Of a stretch of 64,000 nt of DNA, positions 1 through 11,059 are shown piece by piece. Numbering within the stretch: position 1 is the stretch's first letter; each line of letters begins with the position of its first letter. The stretch covers positions 1-64,000 of the forward strand of contig JASANC010004703.1 of the NCBI GenBank assembly GCA_030248135.1. Direction: 5' to 3'. Both the position numbers and the translations under genes were made by a program. The DNA is from Theristus sp. LFF4_11. Lineage: Eukaryota > Nematoda > Chromadorea > Monhysterida > Xyalidae. The notes beneath the pieces are model-generated. The model saw only the letters and a program-made list of their open reading frames with translations, did no database searches and had not been told where the DNA came from.

Positions 1-275
1 AAAAAATACAAAGGGAAAGAAGTAACACTGTTTTCAGAATAGGTTTTTCGTGTCTACAGCGTATGAAAAGTAGTCGGATAAAAATTTTTTCGCGGCTCCA
101 AGCACAACTTTGGGTGTTCGTTTCGTGTGCACGGTACCAAGTTTGTGGCTTATACTATGCTCGCTGGACGCAGCGAGCAAATTTGAAAAAAGCGCGCGAG
201 GGGATAACGGCTCATATTATGCGTGATGCGCTGTCCGCTCGCTACGCTCGCTCGCGCATCCGCATGATAATCAAT
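1..275 (+). repeat. Tail segment of composite repeat (copy at window start)
   Basis: This stretch matches 51160-51430 almost base for base. Shared landmarks are GGTTTTTCGTGTCTACAGCG, the 8-bp stem hairpin GCTCGCTGGACGCAGCGAGC and the GC-rich end GCGTGATGCGCTGTCCGCTC. In the later copy the segment lies downstream of a 149-bp satellite array, so the window probably opens just after another such array. A 100-codon open frame runs through it and is also open in the second copy, but I see no protein family in it and treat it as chance. Confidence 0.85.
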
Positions 276-394
276 ATTATATATAACAATATCAATATAT
301 CAATAACAATCAATATAATCAATATAATATTAAGTCAATCAAGTTTCATGAAATACGTCAAGTAAGAAAGCACTCGCAGCATAGTTGTTCCAGA

Positions 395-525
395 GTCGAG
401 GGGTTGGGGGGGGGGGGGGCCGATATAGATAGCTGGAGCAAATTTTCTAGATAGATATATAGCTGGAAAATTTTGGGGGGGGGCCGCGGGGGGGGGGCTG
501 TGGGGGGGGAATTAGAAAAAAAAAA
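395..525. repeat. G-run low-complexity tract
   Basis: Several runs of 7-13 consecutive G are separated by short spacers, with the phrase GATAGCTGGA(g/a)..AATTTT occurring twice. Such tracts can form G-quadruplexes and are also common places for assembly errors. It lies in the COPB2 intron just before the first visible exon. Confidence 0.7.
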
Positions 526-555
526 GGTTTTTTGGTTTGGATTGTTGACTCGCAG

Positions 556-3500
556 GCGTTCGCTCGTCGAATTCACTGACGTTCTACGAGTGGGAGAGTC
601 TGCGATTGGTGCGGCGCATCGAAATCGCAGCAAGGACGGTCACCTGGTCAGACAACGGCGATCTCGTGGCGATCACCACCGATGACTCGTTTTACATTCT
701 CAAGTACTCCGCCGACGCCGTCCAGGCGGCCACCGAGGACAAAGTAGGTCGCGCGCGCTCCGGCTTGTTTCATGTCATTTTATGTCGCGAGAAGCAAGAA
801 TCCCAGTTGGAACAGCGTAGAATACGGAGACAGCCTGTCGCTGTTGCGCACTGCTATTGTACGTACACCTGTACACGGTTGCCGGTTTCGTGTTTTTCTC
901 ATTCTTTCTCGTTTGATTCATCAGATTACGGAAGACGGCATCGAGGATGCGTTTGACGTGATTGGCGAGGTGCAGGATGTGGTGAAGACGGCGCTCTGGG
1001 TGGGCGACTGTTTCGTTTATACGACAGCAGCGAACCGGCTCAACTATTACGTCGGTGGCGAGATCGTCACTATTGCGCATCTCGATCGGCCGCTCTATTT
1101 GCTTGGGTGCGTTGACAGAAATGAACGATTCCATGCATGCAATCAAACTAAAAAAACGTTCAATTTGTGCATGCTCGCATGCTGATTGGCAACGTCATGC
1201 TGGGCAGGATCAATCAGTGAGCGCAGTTTAAAAGCAGCGAATCAGAAGTTTTGCTACGATTTAGAGTTCATTAAAAACGCTGCAAGTCTATTGATTGATT
1301 CACTGTTTTTGTGCCCGCAACACATTTCTCGTTCGTCTGTGCAGCTACATCGCCAAGGACTCGCGTCTGTACGCGGTCGACAAAGACCACAACGTCGTCT
1401 CGTACCAGTTGCTGGTCTCAGTGCTCGAGTACCAAACGGCCGTCATGCGACACGACTTTGACAGCGCCGACAAAATCCTGCACGTTATACCAAAGTCAGA
1501 CATTTGCCTGTTCACATTTGTGTTGTTCTTGTTTATGGTGCGCAGCGTGTGGAGCAAGCAATTTTTGTGGTTTCGATTTGTTTTGTTTTCTGGATTACGT
1601 TGTCTAGGATGTGAATACCAAACGGCCTTTTCGTTTGTATGTGTATTTGTATTCTCTATGCGTGTGCAACTGCTTGTTGCCGGTGCCGACACTGCACCGG
1701 AGTTCACCGTGTGTTTTGTGCGTGCAGAGACCAACGGACGCGTGTCGCTCATTTCCTCGAGAAGCAAGGCTTCAAGAAGCAGGCACTGGCAGTGACACAG
1801 GACCCGGAGCACAAGTTCGACCTGGCCTTGCATTTGGGCGACTTGAAGGTCGCCTATCAGTTGGCCGAGCAGGCCGACAGTGACGAGAAATGGAAACAGC
1901 TCAGTCATGTTCGTTTGATTCTGCTGATTCCGTTTCATTGCGTTGCTCGATGTTTCGATGCCCCGAATATTCGATGTAGGGGCGATTATTGTCGTGTTCC
2001 TTTCGGAACTGTGCTTTGCGGCAGTGGATGTTGGTTGCGAAGTGGCTGTCTGTTGTTGTTGCAGGTTGCGAGCGGGCGCAGTGAGCTGCCGTTGGCCGGC
2101 GAGTGCCTCGGGCGTGCGCACGACTACGGGGGGCTGTTGCTGCTCGCGTCCTCTGCCGGCTCCGGGCATCTCATGGCGAAACTCGCCGGTCTGCTGTTGC
2201 TTTCGCTTGTCGTGCTCGAACATCGATCAGCAACTCAAAGAGACCGAACATGCAGGCCTTACAGAAAGTCTGTGCGACATCGAAGGTCACATGAAAATTG
2301 TGGTTTTCAGCGGAGTCGAAGGCGTCTGGCCAGAACAACGTGTCGTTCATCTCGCATCTGCTGATGGGCAGACTGGACGAGTGCCTGCAGATTCTGATCG
2401 ACACCGACCGTCTGCCGGAGGCTGCCTTCTTTGCGCACACTTACTGCCCCTCGCAGATCACACGTGTGCTTGAGCTCTGGAAAAAGAAGGCACGCACGCT
2501 GCAAATCGTGAACTGTTTTGTCATTCACTACCTACAGTCAGTCGCTCAAATTATAGACAATCAGCTGATTGGTTGGTGATCACACGTGATGTATTGGTAA
2601 ACTAAAATGGGCACGGTACAAGATTTGCAACGTGATTCAGGTGGCGCCGTCGCAGCCGAAGATGGCGCAGTCGCTGGCCGACCCGACCGCCTATGAGAAT
2701 CTGTTTCCGGGGCTGGCGGACGCGCTCAAGGGCGAGCAGTACGTGCGACGCCTGGCTGAACGCCACATTCCAGCGAGCGTCTCCGTGAAAGTGCCGCCGA
2801 ATGCGCAGCGCAATGTCATGCAGGTGAGCTATTGTGCTTGTGCGCAGTGCGCACGCGTGATCAATCGGAAAAACTAGCCGAAAAATGATGTGTTTCGAAA
2901 GCTCAAGTACCCTGATGTGTCTTTGTACTTAGGAATCAGGCTAAGACGTTGGAGACCAAAAACGTTTTTGTTCAAAATTTGATTTGATAAAAATTTTACA
3001 CACACACTCCGAAATGGTCGACATAGTGGTGACATCTGAAAACAGCAAAAGCTGTCGAATGTTACAGGAGATGTCGGAGGCTGAGGCGTCGGGTGTGTTG
3101 CAGTTTGACGAACACGGAAAACTGGTGAATCTGAGGGCACCCACGCAGCAGCAGGCCGCCCCGCCGCCGTCGCCCCCGCGGAGTCCACGCGAAAAACCAC
3201 CTGCACCACCACAACCGGCCGGTTGGTCCTCATGTGTACTGTGGTTGTGTCTGTCTCGGTTGTGTTGTTGTTCTGTGTGCCAGTTTCGAATGAATCCTGT
3301 TATGCGGCGCGCAATGTTGTTTTTCGTTTCAATGAAATCACTGATTTTGCAGTGCTCGATGATGATGGGTTGAATGAACGGGCGCACAGCCATTCACGCA
3401 CATCGGAGGTGAGTGAGTGTTGGTGTGGTCGCTGAAAACGCTGTAAACACTGTTTCAACTGTATCACTAGTGAGTGTTGAAACAACTGAGCAGGACAAAA

Positions 3501-4209
3501 GAGAAACAAACACATTCGGTGGCGCGTGCCACTGTTTCAACTCCCAAAACTTGTCAGACACCTTTGAACTTTGGATGGCGCCTAAAAGCGCAGCTCAACC
3601 GCAATGTTTTGCCATGTCAGTCCTCCGACGAGCGAGAGCAGCCAGACGTGGCGCGTGTGCGTGCGCCTCCCGATTTGGTGCCTCCGCAACGCGCCAACGG
3701 CGGCCCACCCGACCTGGCGGCCGATGTTGCAGCCGATCGTGTGGCGCCCGATTTCGTGCAAGACTCGCAGAGTGGACCGGTTCGTGTGCGCGCGTTGCTG
3801 CATAGTGTTTCACAGTTGAGGTGCTCTGCGTTTTGGCGGAAACGAAAAGTAGAAACAGAAAAAAGAACAAGAACATGAACAAATATGGTGGGGTCGCATC
3901 CCTCAGCCGTGCCGATGGTGTGCTCGTAAATGCAAGTGCCCCACGTTCCACACACACCGTCGCACGGGTATGTTGCCATGCTTCACATCGACCGTAGTCA
4001 GTCCAGCTGCTGTACTATTGCGGCGCAGCAATTGAAGAAGCTTTGATTCGCTTCAGGACGACCCGACGCAGGAGCACAAGAAAGATGACGACGACGCGTT
4101 CGACTGGGAGGACGACGAGGACTTTGGCGACGCTGAGGACGTGGTCGACCCGGGACACGAGCACAACGACATCAACCTGGACGAACTGCACCTGGACGAC
4201 GAAGATTGA
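556..4209 (+). CDS. COPB2: Coatomer subunit beta' (COPB2), 5' part missing
   Basis: Beta'-COP is a subunit of the COPI coat that carries cargo from Golgi to ER and between Golgi cisternae. Ten exons join in phase: 556-743, 925-1106, 1345-1494, 1728-1908, 2065-2188, 2311-2507, 2641-2823, 3068-3235, 3621-3779 and 4057-4209, giving about 560 residues. They read through very conserved COPB2 stretches: the end of the second propeller (LTFYEWESLRLVRRIEI), the block NRLNYYVGGEIVTIAHLDR, the solenoid (VLEYQTAVMR, RVAHFLEKQGFK, DYGGLLLLAS, SLADPTAYENLFPGL) and an acidic tail ending DINLDELHLDDED. The Pro-rich exon 3068-3235 and the exon 3621-3779 are poorly conserved, so their borders are the least sure. 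The family is usually about 900 residues. The first 340 or so, the N-terminal WD40 propeller, are absent and must lie upstream beyond the repeat, unless the gene is broken. Confidence 0.93.
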
Positions 4210-5649
4210 CTCGTGCTTGACGCCACTCACGCACCTTTGTAGGCACTTTACGTTCACATCACAAGAAACCGTTTCGTTGTTATTGTGTTTCAGATATTTT
4301 TTGTTATTTATTGGTTGGTGATCGACAGATTGAGTTTTGCTAGCAGCTGCACTCACTCTCAAACTGGCTTACTTGAACGCGTTGTTGCTGTTGTTTTACT
4401 TTGTTTGCTGGAAGTCCGGCGTCTTTTTGTTGCTTATTATCTGTTTGCGGTTGGGTGAATGCAGTGTACACGGACTGAACGTGAACTGCAAAACAATGAA
4501 TTGTTGGCTTTTTGGATGAAACTTTTGTTACCGTCGTCGATGATAACACTGCGGTTGAATGTTTTTGTAATTGTCGGTTCGTGCCAACATGTTCACATGT
4601 GGAATGTTTGTTATGTGATCGATTACTAGCATTTGTAACGACTGGTGGCGGTGATGTTCTTTGGTTCTCATTATTATTTTTTTTATTTTCAAGTGAAATG
4701 CCTTGTGAGTGCGACGACAGTTTGTGATCGTTATGTTTCGGTGGGGTTGCTTTTCTTATTACGATTTCTTTGGAACCTGGGATATACTGGCAGACAAAAT
4801 ATTGTGATGGGCTGTTGCTCAGCCTGTGCGTTTATTTTTTATTTACCAATTTTCATTCCACCCATTTTTTCGGTGACATTTGACGAATGACTGTTTCTTT
4901 TTTTCACATCGTTGGAAAGTATAAAAGCAAACTTCTCATTGGAAGGTGTTTTTGTTTCAGTTAAACAACAGTTGCATGGAGAAGAGTGCTGCGAAAAATG
5001 CAGAATATTTTTGTCATCCAGTGCTTCAGCGTGTGACAAATGTTTGAAGAGAACGGTGCTTGTGATTGGCCAGATTGCAACGGGATTGCGGCTCGTGGAT
5101 GTTTGCAATGGGCAGGCATGCCTCGCTCGGGTCAACGGGTGACATGCACACGGGCAAACCGGACGCACGGTGGATGACTGCTGCGAGTGGAGCGACTGCC
5201 GTTGGTCGGGTGCTGCGTGACGTCACGTGCACTCGCCCACCCGTGACCGTGCGTTTCGAATATCATTGTGTTGTGCTCGTGTGAGCTTATTAGCACATTT
5301 TTTCTTCGCTTGTGGCATCACTAAAAAATCTGTCATTATTTTGAAAGCCTTAACTCGCCTCCAGTTTGGCTATGCATCATTCTGCAGTCTTTCATTTTTA
5401 TGAAATTGCTGAAATTGTTTTCATACCTTTGCTGAGTTGTTTGTTCTTCCCGTTCGTAAAAACCAGTTGGTCTAAACAGTGGTTTGCAAGAAATTTGATC
5501 GCTGAGTTTCAATTTTAGCAGGCAAGCAAATCGTGTGAGTGAAGGACCGGATTGTCGGACAGTGTGATCGAGTTACTCGAAAATCATTCTTTCCATTGCC
5601 CGACATGGAAATTCAACAAGTTGCTGTACCTGGCAACTGAGTCGTCGAC
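4210..5649. other. Intergenic region between COPB2 and the receptor gene
   Basis: AT-rich COPB2 3' flank. A GC-rich patch at about 4960-5225 carries several short Cys-rich open frames (for example around CDWPDCNG and DDCCEWSDC) in different phases. It could hold an unrecognised small exon, but no reading frame longer than about 75 codons is supported. No promoter motif is clear before the receptor ATG at 5650. Confidence 0.4.
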
Positions 5650-8122
5650 ATGCGTGGTGCCCTGGCGTTGCAACTGGTTCTCCTCACAGCTGGGCCTTCT
5701 TTCATCGCCGGTTTGCATTTTTTACTGAAGTAACCATGAACGCTGGTTTGTGAAAGTTTTTCTCTTGCAGGCTCAAGTGAAAAGTCGCACATGCAGAAGC
5801 TTGTGGCGCAGTTGTTGGCCGACTACGACAAGCGTTTACGGCCAGTCCGTAATGAGAGCACGAAAACAGTGGTCAAAATGAGTGACGATATGCACTCCTT
5901 CGATAAATTTGTAATTTGAATGTTTCAATAGTATTGTTTTTACAGGTTCCGTACAAAGTTGAAACTGTGAAAAATAGAGATCAGTGTCACTAAAAATTGC
6001 ACCCTTCCACCGTTTTTTGTTGGAAATTATTTTATTTCAGGACGAGGCGGAGGAAACGTTTTCCGTTCAGAAGTTCATGAAATTGGTATGTTGGCGCTTG
6101 CAGTGTGTGCTTAATTAGTTAGTTAAGTTTCCCATTTTTGGGATTGAGTTGTAAGATTTTCTTTGCTAGAAATGGAAAGACGAATATTTAACTTGGAACC
6201 CAACGGACCACGGAAATATTACTGCGATTCATCTGCCTGCGGATCAACTGTGGACCCCCGATTTATTTTCAATTAACATGTGCGTCAAACGCTTCTTGGC
6301 AGTTTTGTTTTTCTCAAATCGTTTGGTAGTTTAAATATTTTCATTTTGCTCTTTTCCTTTGCATGATGCTCTTAATCAAAATTTTTTACCGTCATGACCT
6401 TCGAAATTTCAGAAAAAACCTGAAGGAGATTATTCCAGTGAGATCCTGGATGGCCACAATAGATCACTCCGGTCTGGTACGACTTAATATCCCAGAAATA
6501 GTGACATTCAGTTGTCCGATGGAATTAGAAAAGTTTCCGATCGATTATCAAGTAAGTAAAAAGCAAGTAGTCACCGACCGGAATTGCGAAAGCAAGTGTT
6601 TTTAGAACTGTAACTGGGAATACATGTCGTTCACCTACGACGCTAAGGCGCTTGGGATAGACTATGAACAGAGCGATCCCGATGCTGGTATATTAGAATG
6701 CAACCGTGTGCGCAGTGCAGGTTTGCTTTTGGAAATGAGTTACTCCAACCAGATTTGTTAGCGTGTTCGTGCGATCAGTTTTTTTGCAAGTTGTAAACGA
6801 TTGTAAATTTTGATTTGATATGATCAGCTCTGCTCAGAACTTAAAAAACTTAGGTTTAACTCTGTTCAGAATGGATGGTCGAGGAGTGTACCGCCAAAGC
6901 GGAGGTGCATAATTATGGCCCACCCGGAACGACGTTCTATATCTTCGCACGTGTCCACTTCACGTTGACGTTGAAACGCAAATCCGCCTACTACGTGATG
7001 ACGCAAATGTTGCCGACAGTGGTGATTTCAACGCTGACGTTTGTTGGATTGTTTACACCGTCTACAAGTGAGGGCAACCGCGAAGAGAAGGTCTGCATGC
7101 GAAGTGTTGTTCACCTGTGCGCAGTGTCTGTCTATTGAGAAACTTCTTACAGTGAAAAAGAAAGTTTTTGCAGGTGTCGCTTGGTCTAACAGCGCTGCTA
7201 GCATTCGCCGTGGTGCTGATGAGTCTGGCAGACACGCTGCCAAAGAATTTTACACAGTATCCCATGATCGGTTGGATGTTGTGATTTGGCTCCGTTTTAT
7301 ATTATCTTTCATTTTGGTCCCGGTTCTCTATGCCTTTGCACACAGGGATAGGAAAAACGTTTCAAGAATCCGCGGGAATTCAAAATTGGGTTACGGTAGC
7401 TGACGAAAGACGTCGGATGACGTCATGCGTCTGGTTTGGTGTCCGGCTTTTCCCCAACGCGTGAAACTTTTGTGCACGCGGTCTTCCTGTAACGATAATA
7501 GATGTAGCGCTATGAACACTGCTGTCAAGCAAAACGAACAATACTATCAAACGAATGATTTGCTGCGGCAATTTCAGTTGTGTTCATCATGATGCACATG
7601 TACCTCGTGTGCGTCGCAACACTGATCACAGTGTTCATCATGCATCTGCACACCGGATCACTGCGCATACCAGAGCTGGCAATGAGGCTCCTGCGAGTGA
7701 AGCGGTTGCGTTCGATTTATCAGGTTCAAATTTTTAAGTTTCGTCAAACTCAAACTACGTTAATCACTGCAGTATTGTTTTGTTGCTTCTCAGATACCGA
7801 CAAAAGTGGCAGCATCCAATGTGTCGGCATCTTCATCGGAACTGGTGTTTTTACTTCACAAATTTTTATATCTATACAATGCGTAGCTTCGTTCATTACT
7901 TGTGAAAGTTTCTCTCCGAACAAACATGTTTTTTAGCGTGATGCTGTGGCAGCCGTGCAAGACCAAATTGCATCATTACGCAGTCAACTGATAGATCAGA
8001 CTGGAAATGCCGAATGGGATGCTCAGAGAAAAATGTTTTGTTACCGACTTGACAACTGCTGTTTGATTGGTTTCCTTATCACTAGCTTGCTGTGGTCGGT
8101 GTTCATTGTTTTGAGTACCTGA
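5650..8122 (+). CDS. Nicotinic acetylcholine receptor-like subunit (Cys-loop ligand-gated channel)
   Basis: A subunit of a pentameric, probably cation-selective, neurotransmitter-gated channel of the plasma membrane. Twelve exons join in phase to 443 residues: 5650-5710, 5771-5910, 5946-5966, 6041-6085, 6170-6279, 6413-6551, 6606-6720, 6870-7090, 7174-7270, 7578-7723, 7794-7844 and 7937-8122. The first exon codes a signal peptide (MRGALALQLVLLTAGPSFIA). Next come the N-terminal helix (LLADYDKRLRPVRNEST), the WNPTDHGNI strand and the Cys-loop, C-PMELEKFPIDYQN-C with exactly 13 residues between the cysteines. Four membrane segments follow: TM1 near VMTQMLPTVVISTLTFVGLF, TM2 VSLGLTALLAFAVVLMSLA preceded by REEK (typical of cation channels), TM3 from VVFIMMHMYLVCV and TM4 CCLIGFLITSLLWSVFIVL. 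The adjacent-cysteine pair of alpha subunits is absent, so this is a non-alpha type. The TM3-TM4 loop is short. Confidence 0.9.
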
Positions 8123-11059
8123 CTGTGGTCGCTGCAAATCTGCGATCTGCAGTGCAGCCAAAGCCAGCTGCTAAAAATATAGATATTGATATGATACTGT
8201 TAGGCGCAATGTGACATTCCGAGTTCACTTAAACCAACAAATCAAATTATTGCGTTGGCTGCTGTAAATTACTGGCTCAGCAGGCATCAATTTTTACACT
8301 GTCATTCGCAGACGTGATATTTGGTCACCAATACATATGCACACTTGCATGAAAGCTGATGAAATGTGAAAACTGGGTGATAACAATTACTTCAGTGGGT
8401 GAGGAACAGCTGGTTTTTTCAGTTATTGCCAGTTTTGTATAAAATTTAAAAGTTTCAGCTGATCGACTGGGACAACTTAATTAAATTGATTGCCCGTTTC
8501 TTGTCCTAATTGAGCGGCACATTTGCTATTGTATCATGCATGGTGCACATGGTATTGCTACTATTGTACGTACTGAGTAGGCGGTCAACCAGTCGTTCAT
8601 GATGAGAGACACCAGCAAAACGAGCAACGGAAATCTAGTCTTAATGAAGCTAATGCAAATATACGTATTTGGAAAGCCGTCCGATTAATAAGTGAGTTGA
8701 TGACAGTGAGTGAGTCTGTTGCTCATCCAGCTCTTTCGAAGTGCCTCAGGCATAATATACGCTAGCTTTGATCAGTGATCGTGTGAGCAGCGGCACAAAC
8801 GGCGTTTCGGTGTCATGTCAGAACAGCTCACGAGGGGTGCTTCAGACGTGTAGGTTGCTTGTGAAGCGGCTTACAAGCTTCAACATAGCTGATAAGCAAT
8901 GTGACCGCGTGCTGTGTGCATGTGCATGGACGTAGCGTTGAAATTCGCGCTTGTTTTTATTACGCGCTCGCGCCTGCAAATGTGTTTGTGCAAACGCTGT
9001 GTCTTCTGAATGGATATGCGAGTGGCTTGCACATATGTGCTGTGCATGGTGCGCTGTTTCGAGCGTAGCGCTTTCATGGACTAACAAGATTGCTGTTGTG
9101 TTGCTGCAGGTGTGTGTGTATAGATATCTTGCGCTTATGTATCAATAATAAAGCACATGTATCCGTTATGTTGATGACAGCCGTCAGGATGCACACGCGT
9201 TCGCGAATGCATGCAAGATACAAATGCGTATGCTCATAAGCAACATGTGCACTCGCTCGCTGCTGCCATTACGACGCTGTGCGGCTGCTGTCCGTTTCAT
9301 GCACCGTCATATCAGTGATGCCGTTAACGGATCACATCGCAAGCGCCAAGCAACACCTCGTGAAATTTGATCAATATTGCAGGCTGTGGCTGCCTTGTGA
9401 AAACGCAAAGTTTTATTCTCTCATTAAAAATCAATCACTTTTTTTATGTTGGGATTGTGTTGAATCTCAGGCACAGGTTAGGTACAGATTTGTATGTACA
9501 GGCTGTATGTCTTGTTTTTGCCTCGTTTGCTGCAATTGCCTTCTATGTATTCTTTTCATCATTTCTGATATTTCCAGTTTTGTAATGGTAAAAAGGTTTA
9601 ATAAACGCATGAACACTAAAAACAGATATAAAATAAACACGAACTATTTTGCGCAATTTATTCTGTTTATGCTATGCACACTGCTGAAATCATGCTTCCC
9701 TACTTTGGTCATAAAATTAAACCAATATAAGTTCAAATTTTGGGTTCGAATGATTTTTGTGGTCCTGAACGTATTGTAGATGCGAAATTTCGAATTACCT
9801 TTAATGCCAGTGCAAAACTTCACGAGCACGCCAAATTGCTGTCAAAATATACTTATGTAGGGCGTGAGCATTACGTAGGTGCAATATTACAGCTCGCATA
9901 CAATATCGGTAACCTCAAACGAGCTAAAATTGACATCAAATAAAAAAAAGTTGAACTTTGTCGATGACATTTGTCGTACAGTTTTTAACTTGACCAACGA
10001 CAACGCTTGTCTGATCTGCTCGACTATGGTTGAAACATGCTTGGGCTCCCTTTTGAGTGCCGGTAGCTCACGGACAGCGTCATCATCAAAACAGAGTAAA
10101 TCATGTACACTCAGGCACGCTGCTTATTTTTGTATGTGTACGTCAGCTCTTATTTATGCAAAGCAGTTTTAGATAAGAACTTATTTGGTTATTCAGGCGA
10201 TTTTAGCCCTGTATTTGTTTTTTTATTTTCTACTATGTTCTTGTGGCATACATGTGCGTTTTCTGTTGTTGCATTGGCATCAGCGGAAAACCTTGGACTG
10301 AATTCCCAGATGGACTGCGCACCTATGTTCCACGTCTATTCATTTTGTTTCCGCACATGTCTGCGTGGGATGGTTTTATATGATAAACGATCCAGTTTTT
10401 AGCTTTCACGGTTTTAACTGCAAAATTTGAAGTGTTTCCACCAGCTTTTTTGTGAGGCACTCATTAGCAACGAGCAAACTGTTTGTAAATTTTCAGCAAC
10501 CTAAAAGTTGCCTTGACAACGTGCGCACTTACACTATCAAGGCCGGCATAATGCGTCGGCTTGCATTTGATCATTCAAACATGGCGGCGTGTTGCTAGAA
10601 TTGTCTCGTGTAATCTGGTCGGGTTGGGTGATACTTGAAACTACTGTGAAGCTGCGCGACTAATTAACTCGACGCTGCGTACAAGACAAGCCACGGCGCA
10701 GCAGACGACGGTCATGTTAGGTGCATAAACAAGTGAGAGTGCGTTTTGCACAGTGGTGCTGTGCACTGAACGGAACCAGAAAATGGCACACGCACACCGC
10801 TGCAATAGACACATACATTGTACGCCGCAGTTTTCATCACTGCATTTGCTGCACTTTTATGATTGCAAGCATTTACCGCGCAGCATATACGCGTCTTTCT
10901 GCCTCTTTAGAGCGTGATAACCACAGTTCTTCATTCCGTGCTTGCGCATTTCATTGTCTTCAGCTGCACCGACAGAGACAGACACAACTCAGGCCCACAT
11001 ACTTGTACAAAACGCGAAGCCGACTGAAGCGCATTGTGTGCACGAGCGGTGTATGTGTG
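8123..11059. other. Long intergenic region, no gene recognised
   Basis: About 2.9 kb of mixed AT-rich sequence between the receptor and the NWD-like gene. The longest open frame (9279-9779, 166 codons) is Cys/Phe/Leu-rich, has AT-driven composition and no recognisable family pattern, so I do not call it. Short (CATG/TGTG)-rich stretches lie at 8900-9250. The last 350 bp probably hold the promoter and 5' leader of the NWD-like gene. Confidence 0.5.

Noticed and set aside
63..365. 100-codon frame, conserved between 63-365 and 51063-51437
   Set aside because: The conservation is that of the whole repeat tail at DNA level, hairpins included; the frames diverge after the shared DNA ends and no domain is seen.
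1345..2223. 292-codon minus-strand open frame opposite COPB2
   Set aside because: It spans several COPB2 exons and introns in antisense, has no family signal and is Gln/Thr/Arg-rich as expected from the complement of coding DNA.
9279..9779. 166-codon plus-strand frame in the 8.1-11.1 kb spacer
   Set aside because: AT-driven, Cys/Phe/Leu-rich composition, no splice-linked neighbours and no recognisable pattern.
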